A stretch of 40,173 nucleotides of DNA from Myxococcota bacterium (GTDB lineage Bacteria; Myxococcota_A; UBA9160; UBA4427): positions 1 to 40,173 of the forward strand of contig JASMLK010000060.1 in the NCBI GenBank assembly GCA_030748735.1, read 5' to 3'. How positions within the stretch are numbered: the stretch's first letter is position 1; each line of letters opens with the position of its first letter. Both the position numbers and the translations under genes were made by a program. Of this stretch, positions 1 to 8,279 are shown piece by piece. The notes beneath the pieces are model-generated. The model was given only the letters and a program-made list of their open reading frames with translations. It was not told the origin of the DNA and made no database searches.

Positions 1-962
1 CTCGTGCGCTCTTGCTGGGCCTGCAACTCGTTCGTGAGGCGGCTGGTTTCGAGGTCCGATGCCTGCAGGCGGCGTGTCGTGGCGTCGAGTTCGATGCGGA
101 CCTGACGCAGCTCGGCGCGGCGTGCTTCGAGGGTTTCACTCGCGATCCCGAGGGCGGCCTTCAGCTCCTCGTTGTCGCATTCGCGTGCCTGGGCCTGCTT
201 CTGGTTCGTTGCCAGGGCGGCGCGCAGGGCGCTGGCTTCGGCTTCGCGTTCGGCCACGCGTGCGCGGGTTTCCGTGAGAACTTCGCGGTTGCGTTCCGAA
301 GCCTTGCGGGCTTCCGCGGCTTCGCGTTGCGCTTCGACCAGTGCGCGGCGCAGCGCGTTGCACTCGTCGCTCAGGCGCTCGTAGGCGGCGGAGCGGGTCG
401 TCAGGTTCGACGCCAGCTGGTTGATGCGTTCGCGTTTGCCGGCGACGCTCGACAAGTCGGTCCGGGCTGCCTCGAGTGCCGCCGACAGTTCCTTTTTGTC
501 TCGTGACAGTGCTGTGAGTTCGCTGTCGCGTGCGTTCAGGCGGTCCTGTAGCTCGTGGCGGGCGCGGAGGGCCGCGTGGAGTAGGCGCCTCAGCCCCGCT
601 TCGTCGGTCGTGGGCGCCGCTTCGGGAGTTGCGGTGTTGCCGCTCGTTCCAACGGACTTCCAACCCGCGTCGCTGTCGTCGCTCGGGGCGACCGCAGCGG
701 CCTTCGACGCACCCAGGTCGCGACCCATGCGTTCGACCTGTTCGGCGCGCCGCTGCAGTTCGGCACGGAGCCGGTCTACGACGGTTTGCTGGTCGTCACC
801 AGCGACGGCGCCGGGTTCTTCGCCCGCGATGCGCGTCGGGTCGGCCAGCACGGAAAAGGTGGCGAGATCGCCAGCGCTCGCGGCCGCTGGCTCGACGCGA
901 GCGCCCGTGCGTTCGTCGTTGGGTAGGTCTTCGCTGAAAGGCGGCGTGTCGGCGCTGCTCAT
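1..962 (-). CDS. Coiled-coil protein, N-terminal part (runs off left edge)
   Basis: The frame is open from an ATG at 962 to the window edge, about 320 residues with no stop. An AGGAG-like site (GGAGAC) lies about nine bases upstream of the ATG. Residues 1-60 are acidic and low-complexity. From about residue 60, and especially from 125 onward, the protein is dominated by Glu, Arg, Ala, Gln and Leu in heptad-like order (for example LRRALVEAQREAAEARKASE), which indicates a long coiled coil. No signal peptide or enzymatic motif is visible in the part present. It follows the PLP-enzyme gene on the same strand, but a large hairpin separates the two. A structural or scaffold role is possible; I do not recognise a family. 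Confidence 0.7.
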   Translation of the reverse strand, partial: MSSADTPPFSEDLPNDERTGARVEPAAASAGDLATFSVLADPTRIAGEEPGAVAGDDQQTVVDRLRAELQRRAEQVERMGRDLGASKAAAVAPSDDSDAGWKSVGTSGNTATPEAAPTTDEAGLRRLLHAALRARHELQDRLNARDSELTALSRDKKELSAALEAARTDLSSVAGKRERINQLASNLTTRSAAYERLSDECNALRRALVEAQREAAEARKASERNREVLTETRARVAEREAEASALRAALATNQKQAQARECDNEELKAALGIASETLEARRAELRQVRIELDATTRRLQASDLETSRLTNELQAQQERT

Positions 963-990
963 CGGGCAGTCTCCGGGCGAACATGGCAAC

Positions 991-1039
991 CCGTTGAAAA
1001 ACCCTGACCGAGCCAGGTGCGGTCAGGGTTCTTCAACGG
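991..1039. repeat. Long imperfect hairpin (two-part stem)
   Basis: CCGTTGAA (991-998) pairs with TTCAACGG (1032-1039), and 1000-1009 pairs with 1021-1030, with a single mismatch between the stems and an 11-base loop. It sits between the stop of the PLP-enzyme gene (1229) and the start of the coiled-coil gene (962). It may terminate the upstream transcript or be a dispersed palindromic element. There is no T-run on either side, so an intrinsic terminator is not certain. Confidence 0.6.
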
Positions 1040-1228
1040 ATTGCTCGAGATCCGAGCACACGCCACCCATCGCGACGCATGCTGCGTTCGCCATCGGCAA
1101 CGAGCGGATTCCGCTTGAGGGGTGAAGACCTGCGGGATCCCATGCATCAGGAATGCATGCGCGCGTAGCTGCGGATCAGCGCAGAGAACCGCGCTGCCGT
1201 GCTTTCGAGAACACCGAAGCGTGTCAGC

Positions 1229-2401
1229 TCAGCGTGTTTGGAAAGCCTTCTCGATGCGTTCGAGAACTTCGCCGAGCAGGCGGCGGGACGTCGCGAAGTT
1301 CACCCGGGTGCAGGCGTCGTAGCCCTCACCGAAGGCGCGCCCTTCGTTCAGGGCGAGGTGCTGCGTTTCGAGAATGTGGCTGGCCGGCGAACCCGTGAGC
1401 TCGACGCCACTGCAGTCGAGCCAGGCGAGATAGGTCGCTTCGCAAGCGTGATGGGTGACGCCGGGAAGGCGTTGCTCGACGAAGTCGGCGACGATGTCGC
1501 GATTGCCCTGCAGATAGTCCCGCACCTGCGCGAGCCAATCGCTCGAGTCGCGCCAGGCCGCCATCGTCGCGTAGATACCGAGCAGCCCGATGCCGCCGCG
1601 AATGTGACGCGGAATGCTGCGGTAGCCGCTGCGAAGTTCGGGGCTGCCGAAGTGCGCCATGGCGCAGCGGGTGCCGGGAATGTTGAACGCCTTGGTGGCC
1701 GAAGTGAGGGTGAGCGTGCGCTTTGCGATCTCGGGCGAGAGGCTCGCGATGGGGATGTGACGACGACCGTCGAAGACGAGGTCGCCGTGGATCTCGTCGG
1801 AAACGACGACGAGGTCGTGCTCGATCGCGATGTTCGCGAGCGCTTCCAGTTCGTCACGTCGCAGCACGCGGCCGGTCGGATTGTGGGGGTTGCAGAGCAT
1901 GAAGAGCTTCGTGCGTTCGTCGATCGACGCGCGCAGCGCGTCGAAGTCGATCTCGAAGCCGTCGCTCCCCGAGACGAGCCGGTTGTCGATCAGCCGACGC
2001 TTCGTCTCGGCGACTGCACTCAAGAAAGGTGGATAGATCGGCGTCTGCACGATCACCCCGTCCCCGGGCTCGCTGTAGCGGTCGATCGCGACATACATTC
2101 CCTGCACGACGTCGGTGATGACGTCCGTCATGCGGGGATCCACGGTCCAGTCGAAGCGTTCCTGCATCCGCTCGGCGAACACTTCGGGTAGCCCCGTGTT
2201 GCGCGGGCTGATCGGGTAACCGAGGTCGTCGCGTTCCAGCGCGTTTTCGAGTACGCGGCGGATCGGCGCGGCCAGGGGGAAGTCCATCTCGGCGACCCAC
2301 GCCGGCAACACGTCGGCGGGGAAGGTGTTCCACTTCTCGCTGACGCGCGCCTTCAGCAGGTCGATGTCGAGGTTGTCGAAGTCGTAGCGCGGGCTGGCCA
2401 C
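1229..2401 (-). CDS. MalY/PatB-family PLP-dependent C-S lyase / aminotransferase
   Basis: This is a 390-residue fold-type I PLP enzyme of normal length. The start is GTG at 2401, with GGAGG six bases upstream. The N-terminus contains WVAEMDFPLA, typical of the MalY/PatB branch. NPHNPTGR (from residue 171) and SDEIHGDL (Asp202) match the cofactor-binding region. SATKAFNIPG places the Schiff-base lysine at K237. Members of this branch cleave cystathionine or other cysteine-S-conjugates to pyruvate, ammonia and a thiol, and some act as aminotransferases; the substrate cannot be read from sequence. It lies 60 bases downstream of the ArsC-like gene on the same strand, so cotranscription is plausible. 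It is probably cytoplasmic. Confidence 0.88.
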   Translation of the reverse strand: MASPRYDFDNLDIDLLKARVSEKWNTFPADVLPAWVAEMDFPLAAPIRRVLENALERDDLGYPISPRNTGLPEVFAERMQERFDWTVDPRMTDVITDVVQGMYVAIDRYSEPGDGVIVQTPIYPPFLSAVAETKRRLIDNRLVSGSDGFEIDFDALRASIDERTKLFMLCNPHNPTGRVLRRDELEALANIAIEHDLVVVSDEIHGDLVFDGRRHIPIASLSPEIAKRTLTLTSATKAFNIPGTRCAMAHFGSPELRSGYRSIPRHIRGGIGLLGIYATMAAWRDSSDWLAQVRDYLQGNRDIVADFVEQRLPGVTHHACEATYLAWLDCSGVELTGSPASHILETQHLALNEGRAFGEGYDACTRVNFATSRRLLGEVLERIEKAFQTR

Positions 2402-2461
2402 GGGAACCTCCGGGCGGGTGCGAGTGGAGTCAGGGAGAAGGGCTGGGCGTTTCGGTGGGGC

Positions 2462-2968
2462 TCAGTCGAGGGCGGCCGGGTCGTCCGACCATTCGACGAA
2501 TACGCCCTTGAGGCGGGCTTCGATCGCATTTCGGGTCGCGCGGAAGGCCTCGAGGCGTTCGCGGTCGCTGCCCGTGACACCAGCCGGGTCGCGCAAGGGC
2601 CAATGCAGCACCTGGACCTCGCCGGGGACCACGGGGCAGACTTCGTCATTGCACAGGGTCACGACGCGAGCGACGCGCTCGAGGGGGATGTCGTCGGTGG
2701 CTTTGGACTGGTGCTCGGAGATGTCGATCCCCACTTCAGCCATCACTTCGACGGCGAGCGGGTTCAGTTCACCGGGCTCGGATCCCGCGCTGTAGATGCC
2801 AACCGGCGCGGGGGCCAGGCGGCGCGCGAGACCTTCCGCCATCTGACTGCGCGCCGAATTCGCCACGCAGAGGAACAGCACGGCGTCGCGCTTGCTCTCG
2901 CCGGTTGTGGTTTCGGGGGGGGCGTCCACTGCGTTTCGACGCTGGTTGCGATCTTGCGCCGCTGCCAT
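2462..2968 (-). CDS. arsC: Arsenate reductase, thioredoxin-coupled (LMW-phosphatase fold)
   Basis: The P-loop CVANSARS gives the CX5R signature (C34, R40 from this start). Downstream CNDEVC (C106, C111) matches the second and third redox cysteines of thioredoxin-linked ArsC, and DPAG (D127) matches the general-acid loop. The family reduces arsenate to arsenite by passing a disulfide along three cysteines. The reading frame extends upstream to 3019. I chose ATG 2968 because AGGAG lies about ten bases upstream and the extra 17 residues would run across a perfect palindrome. No arsenite pump or ArsR gene is visible nearby, so a role as a protein phosphatase-like enzyme cannot be excluded, although the cysteine set favours arsenate. 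Confidence 0.82.
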   Translation of the reverse strand: MAAAQDRNQRRNAVDAPPETTTGESKRDAVLFLCVANSARSQMAEGLARRLAPAPVGIYSAGSEPGELNPLAVEVMAEVGIDISEHQSKATDDIPLERVARVVTLCNDEVCPVVPGEVQVLHWPLRDPAGVTGSDRERLEAFRATRNAIEARLKGVFVEWSDDPAALD

Positions 2969-2989
2969 CGCGCTGGGTCTCCTGTCTGG

Positions 2990-3014
2990 CCAGACGCGTC
3001 GCATACGCGTCTGG
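2990..3014. repeat. Perfect 10-bp inverted repeat upstream of arsC
   Basis: CCAGACGCGT (2990-2999) and ACGCGTCTGG (3005-3014) are exact inverted copies around a five-base spacer. The element lies in the 5' region of the arsC-like gene, within the interval shared with the divergent DUF3604 gene. It could be a dimeric repressor operator or an mRNA hairpin; the sequence alone does not decide. Confidence 0.6.
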
Positions 3015-3239
3015 CTCATTGTCGCGCTGTCGGGTACCTGGCCGGCCTGGCCATCCGACGCCAGGGGAAGTGCCCGGCCGGGGTTCGCGGGCCGGAAACG
3101 ACCGGGAAACCGCCTGGGCGCGGCGCAACGTAATGCGGGGGCCAGCGAGCGTCAATTCCTGGGGGCTCCTAAGCTGGCGGCCCTCACTGCGCTGAAGGCG
3201 CGCCAGGGCGCGCGAGTCGGTGTTTTCGAAGGGGGGAGG

Positions 3240-5528
3240 ATGCAGTCGAAAACGTCGGGGCGGCGAGGCATGGCGACACGGGTCGTGGGCTTTCTGCTCG
3301 CGGCCGTCGGCGTGGCTTGTGGCGGCGATCCCCACTTCGACGATCCGATCGAGGGGACCGCACGCCCTGCGGCGGTCCTGGCCGCCGATTCGGCTCGGCA
3401 ACGAGCGGCTCGCGTAGCCGTCCACGCGCCACAGGCCGACCCCGGCAAGCAGGTCCTGTTCGGTGATCTCCACGTCCACAGCTCGTATTCCTGGGACGGC
3501 TTCCTCTTTACGCTGCCGCTCACGGGCGGGGAGGGCGCGCACCCGCCTGCGGACGCCTGTGACTTCGCCCGCCACTGCTCGAGCCTCGACTTCTTCGCCC
3601 TCACCGATCACGCCGAAACCCTCATGCCCGACCTCTGGAGCGCCTCGAAGGAGAGCGTGCGCCAGTGCAACGCCGTCGCGGGCGAGGGCGACAATCCCGA
3701 CCTCGTGGCCTTCATGGGCTTCGAATGGAGCCAGGCGGGGCTCACCCCCGAAACCCACTGGGGCCATCGCAATCTGATCTTCAAGGACACAGCCGAAGCG
3801 GCGCTGCCCACCCGCGCCATCGGGTCGGGCCCCAATCGCGAACTGCGCAGCCAGCTCGCGGGCATGGTGCGCACGGTCCGCTGGTTGGCGCCGAGCGCGT
3901 GGGGGCGCTTCACCGCCTACGCGGACTACCTCGACGCCGCCAACGCCTGGCCGGTGTGCGAAGAGGGGGTCGACGTGCGCGCCCTGGCCGACAGCTGCCA
4001 GGACGTCGCCTTCGAACCGGACGTCCTGCACGAGAAGCTCGACCAGTGGGGCTTCGACGTGCTCGAGATCCCCCACGGCATGACCTGGGGCACCTACACG
4101 CCGGTGGGCAGTGACGTCGCGAAGCATCTCGATCCGCGTCACTACGACCCGGACAAGCAGCGCTTGATCGAGATCATGTCCGGCCACGGCAACTCGGAGG
4201 AGTACCGCGACTTTCGTCCGGTCGAGTTTGCCCCGGACGGTTCGCGCAGCTGTCCCGAGCCGACGGCCGACTACCTGCCGTGTTGTTGGCAGGCGGGCGA
4301 GATCATGCGCGCGCGCTGTGGCGAGCTTTCTTCGCAGGAATGCGAGCGGCGTGTCGCGCTGGCGCGAAGCCATGCGGCGAGTGCCAATGTGCGTCCGCAC
4401 CAGGTGTTCCCCGATGCGCCCCTCGAAGACTGGCTCGACTGCGGGCAGTGCCGCGACTGCATGAAGCCGTCGTTCGGGTACCGACCGCGCGAGTCGGTCC
4501 AGTACGCGATGTCGCTCTCGACCCCCGACCCCGCGGATGAAAGCGCCGAGCCTCTGCGCTTTCGCTACGGCTTCATCGGTGCGAGCGACGTCCATTCGTC
4601 GCGTCCGGGTACGGGGTACAAACAGATCGAGCGCACCATGATGACGGATGTGTCGGGCAAGCCGAGCGGCATCCTGCGCCGGTTCGTGGATCGGCCTCCG
4701 ACGCCGATGGACGACCCCACGATGCCGCTCGCGCCAAAGAGCGGGCCGATCGGGGTGGTCGGCTCGGACATGCGCGTGCAGAGCTTCCTCTTTCCCGGCG
4801 GCCTCGCGGCGGTCCATGCGAAAAACCGCAGCCGCGAAGCGATCTGGGACGCGATGCAGCGACGAGAAGCCTATGGGACGAGCGGGCCGCGCATCCTGCT
4901 CTGGTTCGATCTGCTGAATGCGGGTGAAGAGCCGCTGCCGATGGGTTCCGAAGCCACGCTCGCTCACGACCCGAAGTTTTCGGTGCGGGCGGTTGGTTCC
5001 CTCGAACAGCAGCCCGGGTGCCCGGCAGCCAGTCGCAACGGACTGCCAGCAGAACGCCTCGAACGACTCTGCCGTGGCGAATGCTTCCATCCGGGAGATC
5101 AGCGACGTGTGATCGAAGCGATCGAGATCGTGCGCATTCGTCCGCAGGTCGAAGACGGCGAAGCCATCGCGCCCCGCATCGAAGACCCGTGGTTGCGCCA
5201 CGAATGCCCGGGCGACCCGAGTGGCTGCTCGTTCGAATTCGAAGACCCCGCGTTCGCGGCCGGTGGACGCGATGTCCTCTACTACGCTCGCGCCATCGAA
5301 GAACCCTCGATGGCCTTGAACGGCAACCCCCTCGAAGCCGAACGCGATGCGGAAGGCCGCACGATCGCGGTTACCCTGTGCCGGGGCGACGAGGGGGAAG
5401 ACGGTTGCCCGGCGCCCGTGCGTGAACGCGCCTGGTCTTCACCGATCTTCGTCGACCATCCAGGCGCCGCAGGCGCGGTGGCGAAGACGGGTTCGATGGA
5501 TTCTCTTGCGCAGGTGGAACGACGTTGA
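3240..5528 (+). CDS. DUF3604 family protein, PHP-like metallohydrolase fold, exported
   Basis: This protein has 762 residues from ATG 3240; ATG 3270 is an alternative, and the purine-rich GGGGGGAGG lies directly against 3240. The N-terminus has a short charged region, a hydrophobic stretch and Cys27 in GVACGG, so it may be a lipoprotein, though the lipobox is atypical. GDLHVHSSYSWD (75-86, with H78 and H80) and LTDHAE (D123, H124) are the metal-binding motifs of the PHP-like DUF3604 family. Later, GASDVHSSRPGTGYK is the characteristic third block. Many Cys residues suggest a periplasmic or surface location with disulfides. The substrate is unknown. Its stop overlaps the start of the next gene, so the two are probably translated together. 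Confidence 0.85.
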   Translation: MQSKTSGRRGMATRVVGFLLAAVGVACGGDPHFDDPIEGTARPAAVLAADSARQRAARVAVHAPQADPGKQVLFGDLHVHSSYSWDGFLFTLPLTGGEGAHPPADACDFARHCSSLDFFALTDHAETLMPDLWSASKESVRQCNAVAGEGDNPDLVAFMGFEWSQAGLTPETHWGHRNLIFKDTAEAALPTRAIGSGPNRELRSQLAGMVRTVRWLAPSAWGRFTAYADYLDAANAWPVCEEGVDVRALADSCQDVAFEPDVLHEKLDQWGFDVLEIPHGMTWGTYTPVGSDVAKHLDPRHYDPDKQRLIEIMSGHGNSEEYRDFRPVEFAPDGSRSCPEPTADYLPCCWQAGEIMRARCGELSSQECERRVALARSHAASANVRPHQVFPDAPLEDWLDCGQCRDCMKPSFGYRPRESVQYAMSLSTPDPADESAEPLRFRYGFIGASDVHSSRPGTGYKQIERTMMTDVSGKPSGILRRFVDRPPTPMDDPTMPLAPKSGPIGVVGSDMRVQSFLFPGGLAAVHAKNRSREAIWDAMQRREAYGTSGPRILLWFDLLNAGEEPLPMGSEATLAHDPKFSVRAVGSLEQQPGCPAASRNGLPAERLERLCRGECFHPGDQRRVIEAIEIVRIRPQVEDGEAIAPRIEDPWLRHECPGDPSGCSFEFEDPAFAAGGRDVLYYARAIEEPSMALNGNPLEAERDAEGRTIAVTLCRGDEGEDGCPAPVRERAWSSPIFVDHPGAAGAVAKTGSMDSLAQVERR

Positions 5529-6592
5529 ATGGAACGAGGGGTGAAGTGCGACCCGTTGGTGTGATCGCGAACCCGATGTCGGGCAAGGACGTGCGGCGCT
5601 TGTTGGCGCGCGCGAGTCGCGTGACGCCCGAAAGCAAACGCGATCAGGTTTCGCGCGCCGTGGTGGGGGCCGTGGCCAGTGGCGCGCCGCACATCCTGTT
5701 GTTGAAAGAACCGATGCGGATTTCGGCGCTCGCCATCGAAGGCATGAAGCTCGAAGCCAAATTCGAAATGCTCGACATCGGCGCGCGCCTCGACGCGGGT
5801 GACACCCAGCGCGCGGCCCTGGCGATGCGCGACCGCGGTTGTGGCGCCTTGATCGTGCTGGGCGGGGACGGCACGAACCGCGCGATCACCCAGGTCTGGC
5901 AGGACGCTCCCCTCGTTTCGCTCTCGACGGGCACCAACAACGTCTTTCCCACGATGGTCGAAGCGACGATCGCGGGGGCGGCGGCGGGTCTGGTTGCTTC
6001 GGGCGGCGTTGCGCTCGAGGAGGTCTCCACCCAGGCCAAGCTGGTTCATCTCGAACACATCCATCCCGTCGCCGACGAGCGGGTCCTGGCCGTGATCGAC
6101 GCCGTGCGACTCGAAGGCGACAACGTGGGCAACATGACCCCGGTCGAGCCCAGCATGATTCGCGAAGTCGTGCTGGCGCGTGCCGAAGCGGGCTCGGTGG
6201 GGATGTCCCCGATTGGCGGACTGATCGAGCCCTGCGGTAGGGACGACGACTTCGGCGTGTTGGCGCGCTGCGTTCCCCACGAAGCCGGTGGACGAACGCT
6301 GCGTGTGCCCATTTCGCCGGGGCTCTTTCGCACGGTTCATCTTTCGGAGGTTCGACGCCTCGAACTCGGTGAGTGGGTCGATGTCCCGGGCCCGGGGGTG
6401 CTGGCCTTCGACGGCGACCGCGAGATCACCCTGCGAGAAGGTGAAGTCATGCGCGCCTGCGTGCGTCGCGACGGCCCCCACATGATCGACCCGGGCCGCG
6501 CCATGCGTCTGGCCGCCGAGCGCGGGCTGCTTTCGGGCCGCGGTCACTTCCAGGACAGCATGGGTGAGGGCGGCGGGATGGACTGCTGCTGA
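5525..6592 (+). CDS. ATP-NAD kinase / AcoX-like protein
   Basis: This 355-residue protein has GVIANPMSGKD near the N-terminus, GGDGTNR at 113-119 and STGTNN at 134-139. This is the nucleotide-binding arrangement of the NAD-kinase/diacylglycerol-kinase superfamily and most resembles AcoX-type proteins. The first possible start is TTG 5525, overlapping the previous stop. GTG 5546, eight codons in with GAGGGG upstream, is equally plausible. The C-terminal half is the beta-rich domain expected for this superfamily. AcoX is usually found with acetoin dehydrogenase genes; none are seen here, and the partner is instead an exported DUF3604 protein. The reaction is unknown. It ends in DSMGEGGGMDCC, a Cys-rich tail. 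Confidence 0.78.
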   Translation: MNGTRGEVRPVGVIANPMSGKDVRRLLARASRVTPESKRDQVSRAVVGAVASGAPHILLLKEPMRISALAIEGMKLEAKFEMLDIGARLDAGDTQRAALAMRDRGCGALIVLGGDGTNRAITQVWQDAPLVSLSTGTNNVFPTMVEATIAGAAAGLVASGGVALEEVSTQAKLVHLEHIHPVADERVLAVIDAVRLEGDNVGNMTPVEPSMIREVVLARAEAGSVGMSPIGGLIEPCGRDDDFGVLARCVPHEAGGRTLRVPISPGLFRTVHLSEVRRLELGEWVDVPGPGVLAFDGDREITLREGEVMRACVRRDGPHMIDPGRAMRLAAERGLLSGRGHFQDSMGEGGGMDCC

Positions 6593-6623
6593 CCCGTGCG
6601 CCCGGGTGGGCAGGTGCGTTCGA

Positions 6624-8279
6624 TCAGAACGAGTCCACGCGCAGGTTGCAGAGCCGTCCTTCGGGTGAGTTCACGATGAAGAAGACGTCGGGCCCCGCGT
6701 AGTCGATGCCGGGTTCGCCCGGCCGCACACGGATCTGGGATGGATCGTGCTTTTCCACGCTCGCGGTCGAGATGTCGGTGATCTCACGCACGAGGCCCGT
6801 CTCGAAGCAACTTGCAGGAAGCGGGATGCGATCACAGCAGTCGTCGGTGCTTCCCGCGGCTGCGCAGCTTTCGGTGGGTTCGAGCAAGCGCATCTCGGTC
6901 AGCGTTCCGTCGCAACGGTCGGTCACGTATGCGCGGTCGCCGGCGGCATTGATCGCCGCCTGGGTCCAGCCCTCGCAGAGCAACGGGTGCGGGCCATCTT
7001 CGCGGTCGGGCACCTCGAAGGGGGCGTCGGCGTGGAAGATGCGCGCGTCGGGAAAGACCGGGTCGCTGCCATCGAGCACGACGATGTCCGAACCCAGGTA
7101 GAGGTCTTCGTCGTCGAAGACGCGCAGGTCGATCGCGTACATCACGCGCAGGGTCCACGAACCCACGAGGGCCACACGCTTCAGTGGGTCGATCGCGAGC
7201 CCGTCGAAGGAAAGGCCCGCCAGGCCCATCGGAACCGTCGCGACGAGGCGCCGCGAAGCCGCGTCGATCACGTCGATGAACGCTTCGGTCAAGATGTTCG
7301 AAGCCCCGACCCCGACGCGATTGGCCCCCGTGTTCGCGACCAGCACGAGCTCGCGCCCTCGCGGCGTCGTGTAGGACGAAACGCCGGTCGGGTTGAAGCC
7401 GGTGGTGAAGAGCAGCGGTGTTTCGGTGTTCGGTTGGATCGCCCGCGGATCGACGTCGGGGTCGTAGTCGTAGACGAGCAGCGTGCCCGGGAAGTAGCGA
7501 CCGCGATACGCCTCGGGCAGATCGAGGTTCGAGGTGGCGACGAAGAGGTGCCCCGCCGCGAGCGCCATGCCGGCGGTGAAGCTCGTCATGTAGCTCGGTA
7601 CGCCCGGCACCCGGTCGCAACACACGTGCTGGCCGATGGCGTCACCCGTCGAAGTGGCATCGGGGATGCCCGTGTCGGGTGTTAGGTAGACGCACGCCTT
7701 CGTTGAAACGGCGGTCCGCCCGCCTTCGTCGGCTGGGAGATATGGGTAATCCTCTCCGTAGTAGTCGCCAGACGCCGGGTTCGGCGGGTTGCTGACGTCG
7801 AACTCGAGGAGCCGTCCGTCCGGAGCCGCGAAGAACATCACCTGTTCGAAACCACTGCTGGGCACGAACGCCGTGTGGTTCGAAACGCCGAGCGGGGGGC
7901 CGAGGGTCGCGCTCTTCGAGGTTGCGTCGGCACCGCAGAGGCGCTGGTCTTCGTCGCTTTGTCCGTCGCCGTCGCTGTCGGGGGGGACCGCTTGGATTTC
8001 GTCGTCTTCGAGGAGTGCGGGGACGTCCCCCTCGATGTCGAGGAAGATGGCCGCGGCCGGTGCGGATTCGATTGCGACGGCATGCCCGTCGCTACCGGGC
8101 AAGAAGTCGAAACCGGCCGGGAACTCGCTGCGAAAGAGCGTGCACTCGTCCGCGGGAACGCGGACCCGCGGCGGGCTCCCCCCCGAACCGCTTCCACCAC
8201 CACAGCGATTGCCGAGGAGCGCGACCGTGAGCAGCGCGAGAACGAGGGACATCAGCCGTCGGGGATGCGATGTGCTCAC
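6624..8279 (-). CDS. Secreted propeller-like lipoprotein of the cobalamin operon (BtuG-like candidate)
   Basis: This is a 551-residue exported protein. GTG 8279 overlaps the TonB-receptor stop as GTGA; GTG 8282 is also possible. The signal region is followed by Cys26 and a Gly/Ser linker (CGGGSGSGG), pointing to a lipoprotein, though the lipobox is not canonical. DSDGDGQSDED (101-111) is a calcium-binding-type acidic loop. The rest contains repeated beta-strand segments with Gly/Asp turns (LFVATSNLD, LVLVANTGANRVG, VALVGSW, AYVTDRCD), as in YncE-like or seven-bladed propellers. Several CC pairs (VCCDR, DCCDR) are present. Its position directly after a cobalamin-controlled TonB receptor parallels BtuG, the Bacteroides surface propeller that binds B12. 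The homology is inferred from context and strand pattern. Confidence 0.7.
   Translation of the reverse strand: MSTSHPRRLMSLVLALLTVALLGNRCGGGSGSGGSPPRVRVPADECTLFRSEFPAGFDFLPGSDGHAVAIESAPAAAIFLDIEGDVPALLEDDEIQAVPPDSDGDGQSDEDQRLCGADATSKSATLGPPLGVSNHTAFVPSSGFEQVMFFAAPDGRLLEFDVSNPPNPASGDYYGEDYPYLPADEGGRTAVSTKACVYLTPDTGIPDATSTGDAIGQHVCCDRVPGVPSYMTSFTAGMALAAGHLFVATSNLDLPEAYRGRYFPGTLLVYDYDPDVDPRAIQPNTETPLLFTTGFNPTGVSSYTTPRGRELVLVANTGANRVGVGASNILTEAFIDVIDAASRRLVATVPMGLAGLSFDGLAIDPLKRVALVGSWTLRVMYAIDLRVFDDEDLYLGSDIVVLDGSDPVFPDARIFHADAPFEVPDREDGPHPLLCEGWTQAAINAAGDRAYVTDRCDGTLTEMRLLEPTESCAAAGSTDDCCDRIPLPASCFETGLVREITDISTASVEKHDPSQIRVRPGEPGIDYAGPDVFFIVNSPEGRLCNLRVDSF

Noticed and set aside
2769..5201. Open reading frame of about 810 codons on the minus strand opposite the DUF3604 gene
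   Set aside because: It is Arg/His/Ala-rich with no family motif, and the plus strand has clear metal-binding motifs. Long antisense frames are expected at this GC content.
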